Below, in pieces: positions 12,292-23,309 of a DNA stretch of 64,000 nt. Position 1 is the first letter of the stretch. Every line of letters begins with the position of its first letter. A model generated the notes under the pieces. It saw only the letters and a list, made by a program, of their open reading frames with translations. It did not search any database and was not told where the DNA came from. The DNA is from Erythroxylum novogranatense (Eukaryota; Streptophyta; Magnoliopsida; Malpighiales; Erythroxylaceae). Made by a program: the position numbers and the translations under genes. Where the stretch lies: NCBI GenBank assembly GCA_029891385.1, contig CM057233.1:34144540-34208539 (forward strand), written 5' to 3'.

Positions 12292-12455
12292 CGACCCACT
12301 AGGACATTTTGTCATAATCTTTCTTGGATTCGTAATGAGGGTTATGGATTCTTTGAAACTAGTGGGAGCCATATGCATGTCATGCGAGTCCTTATGATCA
12401 TGCATGTAATTATATTCTAACATTCTTTCTCTCTTTCCCTTTAGGTTGATTGAAG

Positions 12456-12676
12456 ATGTCTTCAAGTGTGAATTTGCGCTCACTTATGGACACTAATAAA
12501 TTAACTGGACCTAATTTTTTCGATTGGCTGAGAAATCTGAGAATTGTTCTTAGATCTGAGGAACTAGGCTATGTTCTAGATGTTCCACTTCCTGATCCAA
12601 CTGCTGTTGATGCTTCTGATGAGGATCAAAAAGCTTATCGTAAGCATCTCAAAGACAGTGACAAGGCTACTTGTAT
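12456..12676 (+). pseudogene. Copia-1 gag, N-terminal part (interrupted by solo LTR)
   Basis: The frame from ATG at 12456 encodes MSSSVNLRSLMDTNKLTG, then NFFDWLRNLRIVL, the typical start of a plant copia gag (capsid) protein. After KDSDKATCI the reading enters the solo LTR at 12677. The coding sequence resumes at 17091 in ...MLASMSPELQKQHESM, which is the expected continuation. Gag would form the virus-like particle that packages the element's RNA. The start is supported by the conserved N-terminal motif directly after the leader. The interruption alone inactivates the gene. Confidence 0.87.
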
Positions 12677-15600
12677 TGTTGGGACCCGATCCGGAAACCG
12701 GATCCCAACCGAAATAGAAGCGGAAAACGGGCACGGAACAAAGTGGCGGAACGAAACAATCGAACCAAACGAACAGATTTTGAAGCGAAACAAAATACAA
12801 AAGTACCGAAGCACGGAAAGACGGAAACGAAAACGAAGTGGCAGATAGCTAAAACGAGACAAAAAGGGAAAGTGAAAATAACGAAACGAACCGGAGAACG
12901 AAAAACGGATACGAAGCAAACAGGACCTAAAGTAGGAATCGAAAGAACGGATTCTTTTCGAATGCGAAGCGGAACAAAACGGAAGCAAATGCGAATTGGC
13001 TCGAAGTGAAAGCGAACAAAGCAAAGCGAAATGCAAATCGGATCATAAAGCGAATTGAATCAAATCAAACCAAAAGTAGCAAAGCGGATCGAATACAAAT
13101 CGCAAGCGGAAACAAATGCCGACATCCGAAAGCGCAAATCTTAGGAAATGAAAAGTTGCGTTGGAACCTTAGACTAAGCCCATCCGAAATCCGGTATAAA
13201 TTTTTTTCCTCTTTTTTTTTCATTCTTTCTTATACCAATCACATCCATATAATTTCCTATAGGAAATTCATTCTTATACCCAAAACTCAACATTCATACA
13301 TAATCTTATATATATCCATACAAATCTCAAAATTACATTTTTATCTCAAATTTTATCGAAAATTCGGCAGCATAACGGCTGCATTTATTCTAACCCAAAC
13401 CTGTAAAGTATCGAAAAACACACTTCTAAATCCCCAACCAATCACACAATCAATCAAAATCTACCGGACCCTCCGTCCGGGATCTCAGCAGATAAACACA
13501 CTCCTATATCTAAACCACTTCAAAACATTAATCATGTCCAATTCCAATACACATTTCAATCTTAAATTCCATACATAAATTCCTAAATCAAAATCATTAT
13601 TATACACAATTTCATATACAATTTCAAGACCATTCACAATACCCAACTTTATTTGCAAGTACACTTTCCCAAACTTATCTTAAGCCATATACATATCCAT
13701 ACTAAAATCCAAACTTATACAAATATCGAAATTGACGTCTTGACCATCTTTCATCCGATCTCCTGCTCGAAACCTGGAGATAGGGATGAAAGGGGGGGTG
13801 AGCTCGAAAGCTCGTGGATAACACATTTATAAATTGACAAATAAGCAGAAATCATTTCTTTCATAAACTTTTTGCCAAAAGGGCTAATTTTTCAAACTTT
13901 GACACTTTTCAAACGGTTTCCTCAAACCTTTCAATTTTTCAAACTTTTCATAATAAATTTCACTTTTTCATTTCTCAATTTTAAACATGAATGCAGCACA
14001 TAAAAACAAATCAAAAACACGTAACATATCAAAATGGTCTGCTTCGGTCCGAAACAGAACGTACTACACATTCCCGCTTAGCGGTCCTGCGGCAAGTGAG
14101 CAGAACGCATTACACTTTCCGCATTGCGGTCCAGTGTAGCCGTGAAGGGAGTCCGAAATCGGAGCTCCGTGCCACTAGTGGGCAGCCGGGAGAAGGCTAT
14201 AAACGAATAGAGACAGTGCACTGACTCACAAAAGGACCTGACCAAACCCACATAACACATAATCGAAAACGAAATTTCAGATTGCAGAAGGCACGCTTTC
14301 AAATCTTGATTTTTTCACACACATGTCCTAATGATATATTTTCATTCATAACTTCACAATATTCAACCAATACACGTAACACATTCTCAAAAATTCAATA
14401 ATGCACAACCATAGCAATTATTAAAACTTCATATATAATGATGCAATTTTATCCAAAACTCATTTGGAAATCATAATTCCAAACAGTAACAAACTTTTAT
14501 TTTCAAACATTTACAAAAACATTAATTTATCAAAATCCAAATTTTTGCTTTCTTTAATTTTTCAAACTTCGTAGATTGCTTACAAATCAATATATAAATA
14601 TGCTACCCACCTCATATCCATGCTTGGAGCTTGATTAGAGCTTCAATTCTCCAAAGCTTTTCTTCTTTCTCCCAATTTCAAATTCCCTAAATCAAATTAA
14701 CCTAAATTCAACCTCATAAATAACTTAATCCTTAAAATTGATGTCATAATTCATCGATTCATACTAATTCCAAGATATTTAAATCATCAATTTCTAAGTT
14801 CCCCAAATTCCCAATTTGACCTAAACTGAATTATTCAAATTCAATACCATAAATCACAATTTCTTCAAAATTGTTATCATATTTCAAGCCATCTTAATCC
14901 AACAATTTCTAAAAATCCCAAAATCCCCAAAATTTGACATAAGTCCTAAACACAATTATTCAAAATTAAACATCATAAATCATATAATCTTCCAAATTGA
15001 CTTAAGAAATCTCAAATTCATCATCAATCCAAGATATCTAAAGCATCAATTTCAAAAACCCCCAATTTCAAACTTTGACATAATCCTAATCACTCAATTA
15101 ACCAAAATTAAATCTCACTTAAGGCATATTCATCACAATTGACTTCATAAACTACAAACCCATATCCTTTTCCATGATTCTAAACCAAAATTTCATCAAA
15201 AACACAAAGTTCAAAAGATTGCTCTTACCTTCTCTCTCTTGATTTTCGAATTTCTTCTTGCCCAAGATGAAGCTTTCATCATCTTCCTCATGTTTCCCTC
15301 TTGATAGCATCGAAAATCTCTTGAAAAGCCATGGAAAAACCAAACTTTGCTTACCTTTTTCTTCTCCTTCCTTCCATAGCCGATTCTCTCCTTCCCTCTC
15401 TTCTTATTTTTCATTCTTTTGTTCTGATTTTTCCAGCAACTTCGTGGATTCTTCTTGAATAAACGACAGCCTCCTTGTTGTTTTTTTGCCATGTCATTAA
15501 AAATGGAGGGTAAATGACCATTTTGCCCTCACTTATTGGCCTATTTCCAAGTTTGCCCCTGCACAGGATTTTCAAAATCGGATAGCTTGCGTCCTGTTTT

Positions 15601-17090
15601 CAAGCATCTAAACGAAATAATTTAGTCAAACTTTCTTCTTGAAAATTTTTCCTCTAGATTATACGAATCCAACGCAACTGACGGCGCTCAATTCAGATCT
15701 AAAACGAAGAAGTTATAGCCAAAATACTATCGGATCTGCACAAAATCCGAGACTGAGCATAAACCCATCTTAATTCCAGAAAATAACAATCTTAGAGATG
15801 AAATTAAATTTCAATCCCTTCATAAGAGTTGTAGCCATATATCTTAATTTTATTTTTCCTCAAGAATCAACTCAATCGGAGTTGTACAGCTCCCAAATTT
15901 CGCAAAATACTAAACCATGTTCAGAAAATTATCCAACTTATAACCTATAACCAAATCTCTTACTTTGGTTCAATCAATCTCTTTCCTTTTAATCTCCTAA
16001 AAATCATAATTCTTCATAAAAAGGAAATTAATTGTCTTAGGAATCCAACGCTTCAAGAATCAAATCAATCGGATGTCGAACAAAGGAATTATAAGCAAAA
16101 GATTACAAAAGGGATCGGATAAAGAAACAAAGTAACGGAACTTCAAAACCAAACTTTTCAAAAATCATATCTCTCGATCCTGAACTCGGAATTTGACAAA
16201 TTTGGTGTCAATAAAAAGATCAAAGGAATCTCTACAACTTCCCTGAAGTACTCAAAATTAAATTAGGTCTCGAAAGAGATCAAAATCTCAATCAAAGATT
16301 CTGTCTAAAACAGCTTTTCCTAAACGACTTCCAATTTTTAATCGCTCATAACTCCTACCCCCGATATCAAAAAATTGCAAACTTTATATCAATGGAAAGA
16401 TAAAAACATCATCTAAAACTTTCATGAAGACCACTTATTCTAATTCAAACTAAATTCGTACGACGAGTGGCCTCGAAGCATAGAACACACAAATCTATGC
16501 TTAATAGCATTTTCAAAACAAAGCATATCTTCAGAAAATCATATCTCTCAATCCCGACATCGAAAAGTAGTAAACTTTATGTCCACAAAAAGCTCTCGAC
16601 AGAGGCTACAATTTTTATGTTGATCATTTTCTCGAATTTTGCCTAAATCAAAAAGTCAAAATCTAATCGAACTTTGACTGATCATAACTCTCACTTCCGA
16701 TATCGAAAAATATCAAACTTTATGGCTACAGAAAGCTCTTGACATAAACTACAAGTTTCCATAAGACAATTTTTTCAAATTTTGTCTCAAATAAAAAGTC
16801 AACTCTCAAGTTAAACTTTCTATCTCCAAAAGTCAACTTTCTTAATTTTTCAAATTCTCTCACTTTTCTCTTTATTTCTTGATTTTCTACTAACTTTTCA
16901 ATCAATTCATTCGCTTAAACTTTCATAACCCATACAAATCTCCACAATTATCAAATACATTGAAAACTCATAATTCTTTTCTCAAATTTTCCTTAAAGCA
17001 TAATTTCATCTATAACATAATACTTAAACAAAACACTCATTCAATTTCATTTATTATTTCTAAATTTCAATTAAAGATCGGGGTCCAACA
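12677..17090 (-). mobile_element. Solo LTR A of a chromovirus family (4414 bp) in Copia-1 gag
   Basis: On the - strand it begins TGTTGGACCCCGATC and ends GGATCGGGTCCCAACA, i.e. TG..CA with an inverted terminal repeat. It is bounded by a perfect 5-bp target duplication, tgtat at 12672-12676 and 17091-17095. It contains no coding domains, PBS or PPT, so it is a solo LTR left by recombination between the two LTRs of a full element. It is the same family as 24355-28941. The ORFs at 12671-13578 (+), rich in Lys, Arg and Asn, are chance frames in the LTR. Confidence 0.93.
13737..13832 (-). other. Conserved LTR block: pyrimidine tract ending CAG
   Basis: On the LTR sense strand this reads gctcaccccccctttcatcc, a few bases, then ctccag|gttt. 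The same arrangement (gctcaccc, C/T tract, CAG) occurs in the LTRs at about 816-845, 6465-6495, 27948-27976 and 37055-37085 (-). It resembles a 3' splice site; function is inferred only. Confidence 0.5.
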
Positions 17091-17660
17091 TGTATTATGC
17101 TCGCATCTATGTCACCAGAGCTGCAGAAGCAGCATGAGTCTATGGATGCTAATACCATAGTGTTTCATCTTAGAGAGCTTTTTGATGAGCAAGCTCGGTC
17201 TGAAAGGTTCGAGACCTCGAGACTACTCTTCACTACTAAGATGACTCCAGGTTCATCTGCAGACAGTATGCACTGAAGATGAATGGGTATATTGAGAGGT
17301 TGGTCGTCTTAGGTTTTGTTATGGATTATGAATTAAGTGTTGACTTAATTTTGGTTGGATTGTCGATAGCTATTCACAGCCAGGTTAAACTATCGATGAA
17401 CCAAATATCCACGACAATCCTTGAGTTGATCAATTTGCTCAAGACAGCAGAGCAAGCTATCAAGAAGGATAGTAAGTCAGTGCTCGTGGTGGACTCTTCT
17501 TCTTCTGGTTCAAAGAAAAAGAAACTGAAGAAGAAAAGGTCTAAGAAACCAAAAGGAAGTGCAGCCAAAAGAAAACCAAAGCGCACTAAAGGAACTTGCT
17601 TCCATTGTGGCAAGACCGCCACCGGAAGCTTAAACCAGAAGTCTATCTGGAAGAGTTGAA
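17091..17660 (+). pseudogene. Copia-1 gag, C-terminal part with damaged zinc knuckle
   Basis: Starting at the target duplication, the frame gives MLASMSPELQKQHESMDAN and LRELFDEQARSERFETSRL, typical capsid sequence. A frameshift near 17265 moves the reading to the block from 17279 (MNGYIERLVVLGF...). A lysine-rich stretch (17515-17590) precedes CFHCGK, the start of a CCHC zinc knuckle. A second frameshift within the knuckle destroys the His and last Cys; the following codons in another frame (VYLEELKRKK) show the original path into protease. Gag binds RNA through this knuckle, so the product would be defective. Confidence 0.83.
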
Positions 17661-17695
17661 GCGTAAGAAGGCATCGATGCCTCGGCTCCTTCGGT

Positions 17696-17956
17696 ATGTT
17701 TGTCATTGAGGTTAATATTGTTTCTGATCATAACATATGGGTATTAGATACCGGTTGTGGCTCACACATATGCAATGACAGTAGACAGCTCATGAAGGGA
17801 GAACTAGACCTGCGTGTAGGAAATGGAGCAAGAGTTGTTGCATTAGCCGTAGGCACTTATTATTTGTCACTCCCAGGTGGGCTTGTATTTAAACCGATGA
17901 ATGTTATTTTGTACTGTTTTAACAAAGAACATATTATGCATTTCTTGTTTAAATAG
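17696..17956 (+). pseudogene. Copia-1 aspartic protease region
   Basis: The block carries NIWVLDTGCGSHICND, the copia protease active-site signature (D-T/S-G) near residue 17 of the open block. The usual GCGSHIC context follows. The protease would cut the gag-pol polyprotein. The frame closes at 17956, and integrase continues in an overlapping frame from about 17945, so one frameshift separates them. Confidence 0.82.
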
Positions 17957-18935
17957 AAGCATTTTCCATTTGACTTTTAGTAACAATGGTTGTTCTATTA
18001 GTTTGAATGGAATGCTTTATGGTACTGGTACATTATGCAATGAAATTTACATATTAGATATGTCACATCCAATTATGAATGTCAATGACACGAAAAGACA
18101 TAAACGAGATAATATAAAATCGACTTACTTATGGCATTGTCGCCTTGGCCATATAAATGAGAGACGCATAGCTAAGCTTCATAAGAATGGTAATTTAGGG
18201 TCATTTGATTATGAATCATATGACACATGTGAATCTTATTTATTAGGCAAGATGACTAAGTTACCCTTGAAGGGAAAGGGTGAACGAGCGACTGGAGTAT
18301 TAGACCTAATATATTCAGATGTATGTGGTCCGATGTCCATCCATGCTAGAAGTGGTTGTCTTTACTTCATTACCTTTATCGATGATTATTCTCGATGTGG
18401 GTATCTGTATCTGATGAGATACAAATCTGAAGCATTTGAAAAGTTCAAACAATTCAAAAATGAAGTAGAAAACCAACTTGGGAAAAGTATCAAGACATTA
18501 CGATCCGATCATGGTGGGAAATACTTAGACCAACAATTTTTAGATTATCTCATAGATAATGGGATTTTATCTCAATGGACTCCACCTTACACACCACAGC
18601 ATAATGGTGTGGCAGAAAGGAGAAATCGAACCTTGTTAGACATGGTACGATCGATGATGGGCTTTGCAAAGTTACCAAAATCCTTTTGGGGGTATGCACT
18701 CGAGACAGCTGTTTATTTGTTAAACAGAGTTCCATCAAAGACAGTTGATGTTACTCCATATGAGATGTGGACTAACAAAAGACCCTATCTTACTCATTTG
18801 AAAGTTTGGGATTGTCCTGCTTATGTGAAGCGGATACAGTCAAATAAACTTGATGCAAAGTCTGACAAATGTTTGTTCGTAGGATATCCTAAAGAAACAA
18901 TGGGATATCAATTCTACCTTACTGAGGAACAATAG
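17945..18935 (+). pseudogene. Copia-1 integrase
   Basis: This is the longest clean part of integrase. The zinc finger region starts LWHCRLGHINERRI; its CxxC pair reads CESY, so the second Cys is lost (TGT to TAT). The catalytic core has Asp in IYSDVCGPM, Asp in TLRSDHGGKYL and Glu in GVAERRNRTLLDM, with WTPPYTPQHNG between, all standard for copia integrase (DDE). The C-terminal part (GYALETAVYLLNRVPSKTV, LKVWDCPAYVKR, CLFVGYPKETMGYQFY) is typical. It ends at a stop at 18933-18935. The 18936-19159 stretch, which normally links to RT, is frameshifted. The zinc-finger loss alone would impair DNA joining. Confidence 0.88.
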
Positions 18936-19159
18936 GAGTTTGTTTCAAAACATGCTGTCTTTTTAGAGAAAGAGTTTCTTTTACAAGAAGACAGTGGGAG
19001 CAAAATTGAACTTGAAGAAGTTCAAGATGCTCAATGACGCAGATCAATCGCTCGAACTCAAACTGCCACTCATACAGATGAAGTAACATTCAACCTTCTA
19101 CAACACAAGAAGTTCAGAGGTCACGTAGGATACGCCTGCTCGAGAGATATGGATTTCTC

Positions 19160-19743
19160 ATGAATGAACAGAATGACGTATTGCTCATAGAAGATAATGA
19201 GCCTACTACCTATGAAGAGGTACTGAAGAGTTCAGAGTCTGAGAAATGGCTTCATACCATGAAGTCTGAAATGGATTCCATGTATGAAAACCAAGTATGG
19301 ACTTTGGTTGAGGCACCCGAAGGAATAAAACCAATGGGGTGTAAATGAGTTTTCAAAAAGAAAACCGACATGGATGGTAATGTGATTACCTATAAAGCAA
19401 GGCTTGTGGCTAAAGGTTTTCGTCAAAGACAAGGAATTGACTACGACGAGACCTTCAAATTTCAAAGAGCAATGCTTAAATCCATTAGATACTCCTAGCC
19501 ATTGCCACTCATTATGATTATGAGATATGGCAAATGGATGTGAAGACAGCTTTCCTAAATGGAAATCTAACTGAGGATGTGTATATGACACAACCTGAGG
19601 GCTTCATCTCCTATGATGGCGAAAAGGTATGCAAGCTTCAGAAATCCATCTATGGATTGAAACAAGCATCCAAGAGTTAGAATATCCGTTTTGATGAGGT
19701 AATCAAAGAGTTTGGTTTCTCACAAAATCCGGATGAACACTGT
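19160..19743 (+). pseudogene. Copia-1 RT, N-terminal half (stops and frameshifts)
   Basis: The part from 19160 to 19345 gives the RT start (SEKWLHTMKSEMDSMYENQV, then WTLVEAPEG). It ends at TGA 19346-19348 where copia RTs have Trp (GCKW-VFKKK). After the stop [18 protein letters not shown] is readable. Further fragments (QMDVKTAFLNGNL-like and KSIYGLKQAS-like) appear in other frames up to the TAG at 19678-19680, again at a Trp position. At least two frameshifts and two stops break this half. Confidence 0.82.
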
Positions 19744-20775
19744 GTGTATAAGAAGGTTAGTGGGACTGCAATCGTATTCCTTGTGCTATATGTAGATGAC
19801 ATATTATTACTAGGAAACGATGTCTCTATGCTACAATCTGTGAAGATTTGGTTGTCCAAACAATTTTCCATGAAAGATCTTGGTGAAGCAACTTATATCC
19901 TTGGGATAAAGATCTATAGAGATAGATCAAAAAGATTGCTTGGTCTTTCACAATCAACGTACATAGACAAGATGCTAAAGAGGTTTAGCATGGAGCAATC
20001 CAAGAGAGGGTACCTTCCCGTGACTCAGGGGATAACACTCTCGAAATCTATGTGTCCTAAGACACAAGATGAGAGGATGCCCATGGATATGATCTCGTAT
20101 GCATCTGCAGTAGGATCTATCATGTATGTTATGCTATGTACGAGACCCGATGTATCATATGCTCTAAGTGTTACGAGCAGATACCAATCGGATCTTGGTG
20201 AGGGTCACTGGGTGGCTGTCAAGAATATCCTCAAGTACTTGCGAAGGACTAAGGATGTTTTCTTGGTATATGGAGATGGAAATCTCCAGGTGAGCGGGCA
20301 TACAGATGATAGTTTTCAATCTGATAAGGATGATTCCAAATCCCAATCAGATTATATATTCACACTGAACGGCGGGGCGGTCAGTTGGAAGAGTTCCAAA
20401 CAAGAGACAACTGCCGATTCAACAACCGAAGCAAAGTACATTGCCGCTTCAGACGCAGCAAAGGAAGCAGTTTGGATCAAAAAGTTCATTACTGAACTTG
20501 GTATGGTTCCTAGCTGTGATGGGTCCATACAGTTGTATTGTGACAACAATGGGGCTATTGTGCAGGCGAAGGAACCAAGGTCTCATCAACAATCCAAACA
20601 TGTACTCCGCAGATATCATCTGGTCAGGGAAATCATTGGTCGAGGTGATGTCCAGATAGAGAGAATTCTCACAGAGCAGAATATTGTTGATCCATTGACA
20701 AAGCCGTTGTCACAGAAGAATTTTGATTCTCATGTACTCGCTTATGGTATTAGATACCAAGACGATTGGCTTTAG
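19744..20775 (+). pseudogene. Copia-1 RT C-terminal half and RNase H (open)
   Basis: A 343-codon open block. It contains the RT catalytic motif LYVDDILLLGND about 16 residues in, then MKDLGEATYILGIKI and YASAVGSIMYVMLCTRPDV. The RNase H segment follows, with GGAVSWKSSKQETTADSTTEAKYI, LYCDNNGAIVQAKEP and SKHVLRRYHLVREI, and the ADPLTKPL-like end (IVDPLTKPLSQKNFDSH). The block itself keeps the catalytic residues I can see, but upstream breaks mean no full polyprotein can be made. It ends just before the polypurine tract and 3' LTR. Confidence 0.9.
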
Positions 20776-20778
20776 GTC

Positions 20779-20791
20779 AAGTGGGAGATTT
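20779..20791 (+). other. Polypurine tract of Copia-1
   Basis: caagtgggagatt sits directly upstream of the TGTTAGAGTAG start of the 3' LTR and overlaps nothing else. It is the expected plus-strand primer. Confidence 0.8.
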
Positions 20792-22144
20792 TGTTAGAGT
20801 AGTGCCCTAAAGACAATCGTCTTTAGCGCATTTTGTACAAAGTTTTGTACATACTTTATGAATAAATAAAGAAAGGCATATTTTATTAATTTGGTGTTCA
20901 TTATTTATGAATTGATCTTGATCTATAAGCAAATTAATAAAGTCTATGATATATGACATAGTATGAAGGAAATTGTGATGTGATCATACTACTGAGATTC
21001 CTATCATGTGCAATTATGTCAGTATCTAAATTATTCCTAATCGTAGGATTACCAAACCGACATCGTAATCCGGAGAGACTAGCATATGTCAAGCTCCTTG
21101 ATTTGATCAGCAAAGGATCTCGTAAACCGTAAATATGAGATGTTTAGAGTTGAGATGTGAATGCTTACTAGAGGTAGTAAGTACATTGGATGACCTGCTA
21201 TGAGATCATCACATGGATGTCCTATTCTAATGTCGGTGATAATCTCATCATAGAATGGTGCAAGTATCCTTAGACTTGAGGTACTCAAGGATATCTTGAT
21301 ACCGATTCGTGCTTTGACTCCATTCCTTGTTGCCTTTACAGAGGTCGCTTCGTAGGTGGTGCTTGGGTACAGCTTGAGGTATTCGAAGATAATTAAGTAG
21401 CCAATAGAGGATTCACCACTTCTATGATAGCAGAAGATGATACCCATGGCCTCTTGTCAGGGTCATTACTTGGAAATCTCTGGCCGGAGTACATATGTCA
21501 TGAAGAATGTCTTCATTGACATATAAAGTAATGAGTCCCAGACAAGAACTCGATATCACTGGACTAGATTTGACGTAGTCGACCTAGTAAGAGTTGACAC
21601 TTTGCCCATACTCATAACCAAGTGGGGTATAGCATGGTGAAAGGACGAATTGCACAGTAATTGTCTATAGAAAGGTTCGTGATATGGTTCGTGATGAACA
21701 TAGGTTCATTCGTCAAACCAATTACTTTCTGGTCAATTGGGGGTCATGATGTGTTGCTAGATACCGCTCATGACTTGCTCAGATTAAGTGTTAATCTAAG
21801 TGGCCAACATAACCAGGAACCTAATGGGTCACACGCATAAGAGTGACTCGGAGAATTCGTAAAATAGTTTTGGACAAAGATCCAATATATAGAGAGCAAT
21901 AGGATTAAATAGATCCCGATGAGATCGAGATATGTCCCGATGAGATCGCGACGTTGATATTGCTGAGACAGGTCTTCGGTATTTTTCCATACGGGACCCG
22001 TAGAGACCAATTCCAGTGTGACTGGACCACTTCAGCATTTATATACATATATATCTTATTAATTAATTAAGTAATTAATATATATATATATATATGTTTA
22101 ACGTGGAAGCATGAAGGAGAAGACAAGTATCACTTTATTTTATT

Positions 22145-22206
<62 letters not shown>

Positions 22207-22650
22207 GGCTAACGTGGAAGACTCTCCACTTTAGCATTTAATGTGTCTTTAAAAGTTAAAGACAAATGGCAATTGAAGGAAAAAAGATGAGATGGTCGTT
22301 GGTTTTAAGTAAAAAAGAGGATTTAAAATCCTAAGCCATCATCTCATCATCGATTCTTCAAGCTCTCTTCTTCTCCAAGCTTCATCTTCCTTCATCAAGG
22401 TTGCTCTCCAAGAATAAGGTAAGAGCTAGCACTCTTTCCCTTGTTCTAGCTATTCCCGGGTCAAAGGGTTTGCCCCGGTTAGGTTCTCCGATCTCTGCGT
22501 GGATACCGTTAGAGACGGTCTCCTTTGGTCGTTATGATTTGACTTTGTTATATAGACACATCAATCCTGGCTTTCGGGAAGGTCCCAGAATAAAAATTTT
22601 TGTTTTTTCGCACCGTGTGCATGTGATGCACACACCGGGATTTTCCTACA
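20792..22650 (+). repeat. 3' LTR of Copia-1 (1859 bp)
   Basis: It begins TGTTAGAGTAGTGCCC and ends ttttcctaca. It matches 8556-10378 with many substitutions and small indels, which indicates an old insertion. It contains a (TG)n expansion at 22165-22203 absent from the 5' LTR. Confidence 0.9.
22145..22203. repeat. Compound microsatellite (TA)n(TG)n
   Basis: A TA run is followed by about 19 TG units. The 5' LTR of the same element has only the TA run at the matching place (about 9915-9932). Confidence 0.95.
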
Positions 22651-23309
22651 GTTCACCTATTCTAAGTCCAAGTACATAGATAATGTACTAAAGACGTTTA
22701 GTATTTGAGATATCAAATACTTAAGAAGTATTAAAGATATCCATTACTTTATCTATGAGTTGATGTTTGAGTTCACGATGATAAGGATATAACTTTAGAA
22801 GTAAATCTTGATTAAGGTTTATTTACTTAGAACAATATCATTTAAGATTAGAAAGGTTCCAATGTAGCAATGGTTGTTAATTGAGCCATAATACATTTTT
22901 CATTTGGTGGAAATGATTAATTGGATCAACAAGTTCTTACGTGAACTTGATATGGATTCTTTGCATTGTTCAAGATAGTAATGTGCTGTGGAACATTAGA
23001 GCCATTAGGCAAGCAAAAGAAGCTACGGTCTTATCAAAGATCAAAGTATGTTTTTAGACAGTTTTTCTTAATTATGATGATAATTAAGATGGAAGTTGTA
23101 AGATTTAAGCAAGTGCTCACTATAGAGAATCTTATAGAATTCTCTCATTAAGCCATTGTCCCAATAGTAGAATAATCATCATATGGTAATATGATATGAG
23201 ATACTTAAACGAGTTTGTTTGTTTATGGGATAATTTCATTTGGTTATATTTTAGTGACAAATTATTTAAAGGCATTCTTTATCTTTTACATGTTTAGATT
23301 TATATGATA
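22651..23309 (+). pseudogene. Copia-2 segment B, first copy (RNase H relic plus LTR stub)
   Basis: This is the continuation of Copia-2 after the Copia-1 insertion. The part at 22966-23150 reads as a badly decayed copia RNase H (GTLEPLGKQ, then YQRSKYVF where functional elements have DNTGAI..SKHVLR). At about 23205-23309 there is a stub of about 100 bp matching the first bases of the Copia-2 LTR, with a gap (compare 29068-29175), and then the sequence switches to segment A. Nothing here can be translated usefully. Confidence 0.7.

Larger units (their letters stand above)
10393..12455 (+). other. Copia-1 untranslated leader
   Basis: About 2 kb lie between the primer site and gag without a supported gene. 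The leader contains the GTCGAC array (11495-11665), a 90-bp tandem duplication (12111-12291) and several 'ttgggtaaacccaa' hairpins. A leader this long is unusual for copia elements but known in some large lineages. Small ORFs here have no recognisable motifs. Confidence 0.7.
8556..22650 (+). mobile_element. Ty1/copia retrotransposon Copia-1, with nested solo LTR
   Basis: Direct LTRs (8556-10378 and 20792-22650) flank a primer-binding site, a 2-kb leader, and gag, protease, integrase, RT and RNase H in that order, the Ty1/copia order. It lies inside Copia-2: the Copia-2 sequence that stops at 8555 resumes at 22651, as judged from the uninterrupted relatives at 23880 and about 34990. The flanking duplication is short and unclear ('gtt'). 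Without the 4.4-kb solo LTR in gag the element is about 9.7 kb. The coding region has several stops and frameshifts, and the LTRs differ at many places, so the insertion is not recent. Confidence 0.93.

Noticed and set aside
12671..13578. Two long + strand frames rich in Lys, Arg, Asn and Ser
   Set aside because: They lie antisense within solo LTR A, cross the LTR boundary, have biased composition and contain no domain.
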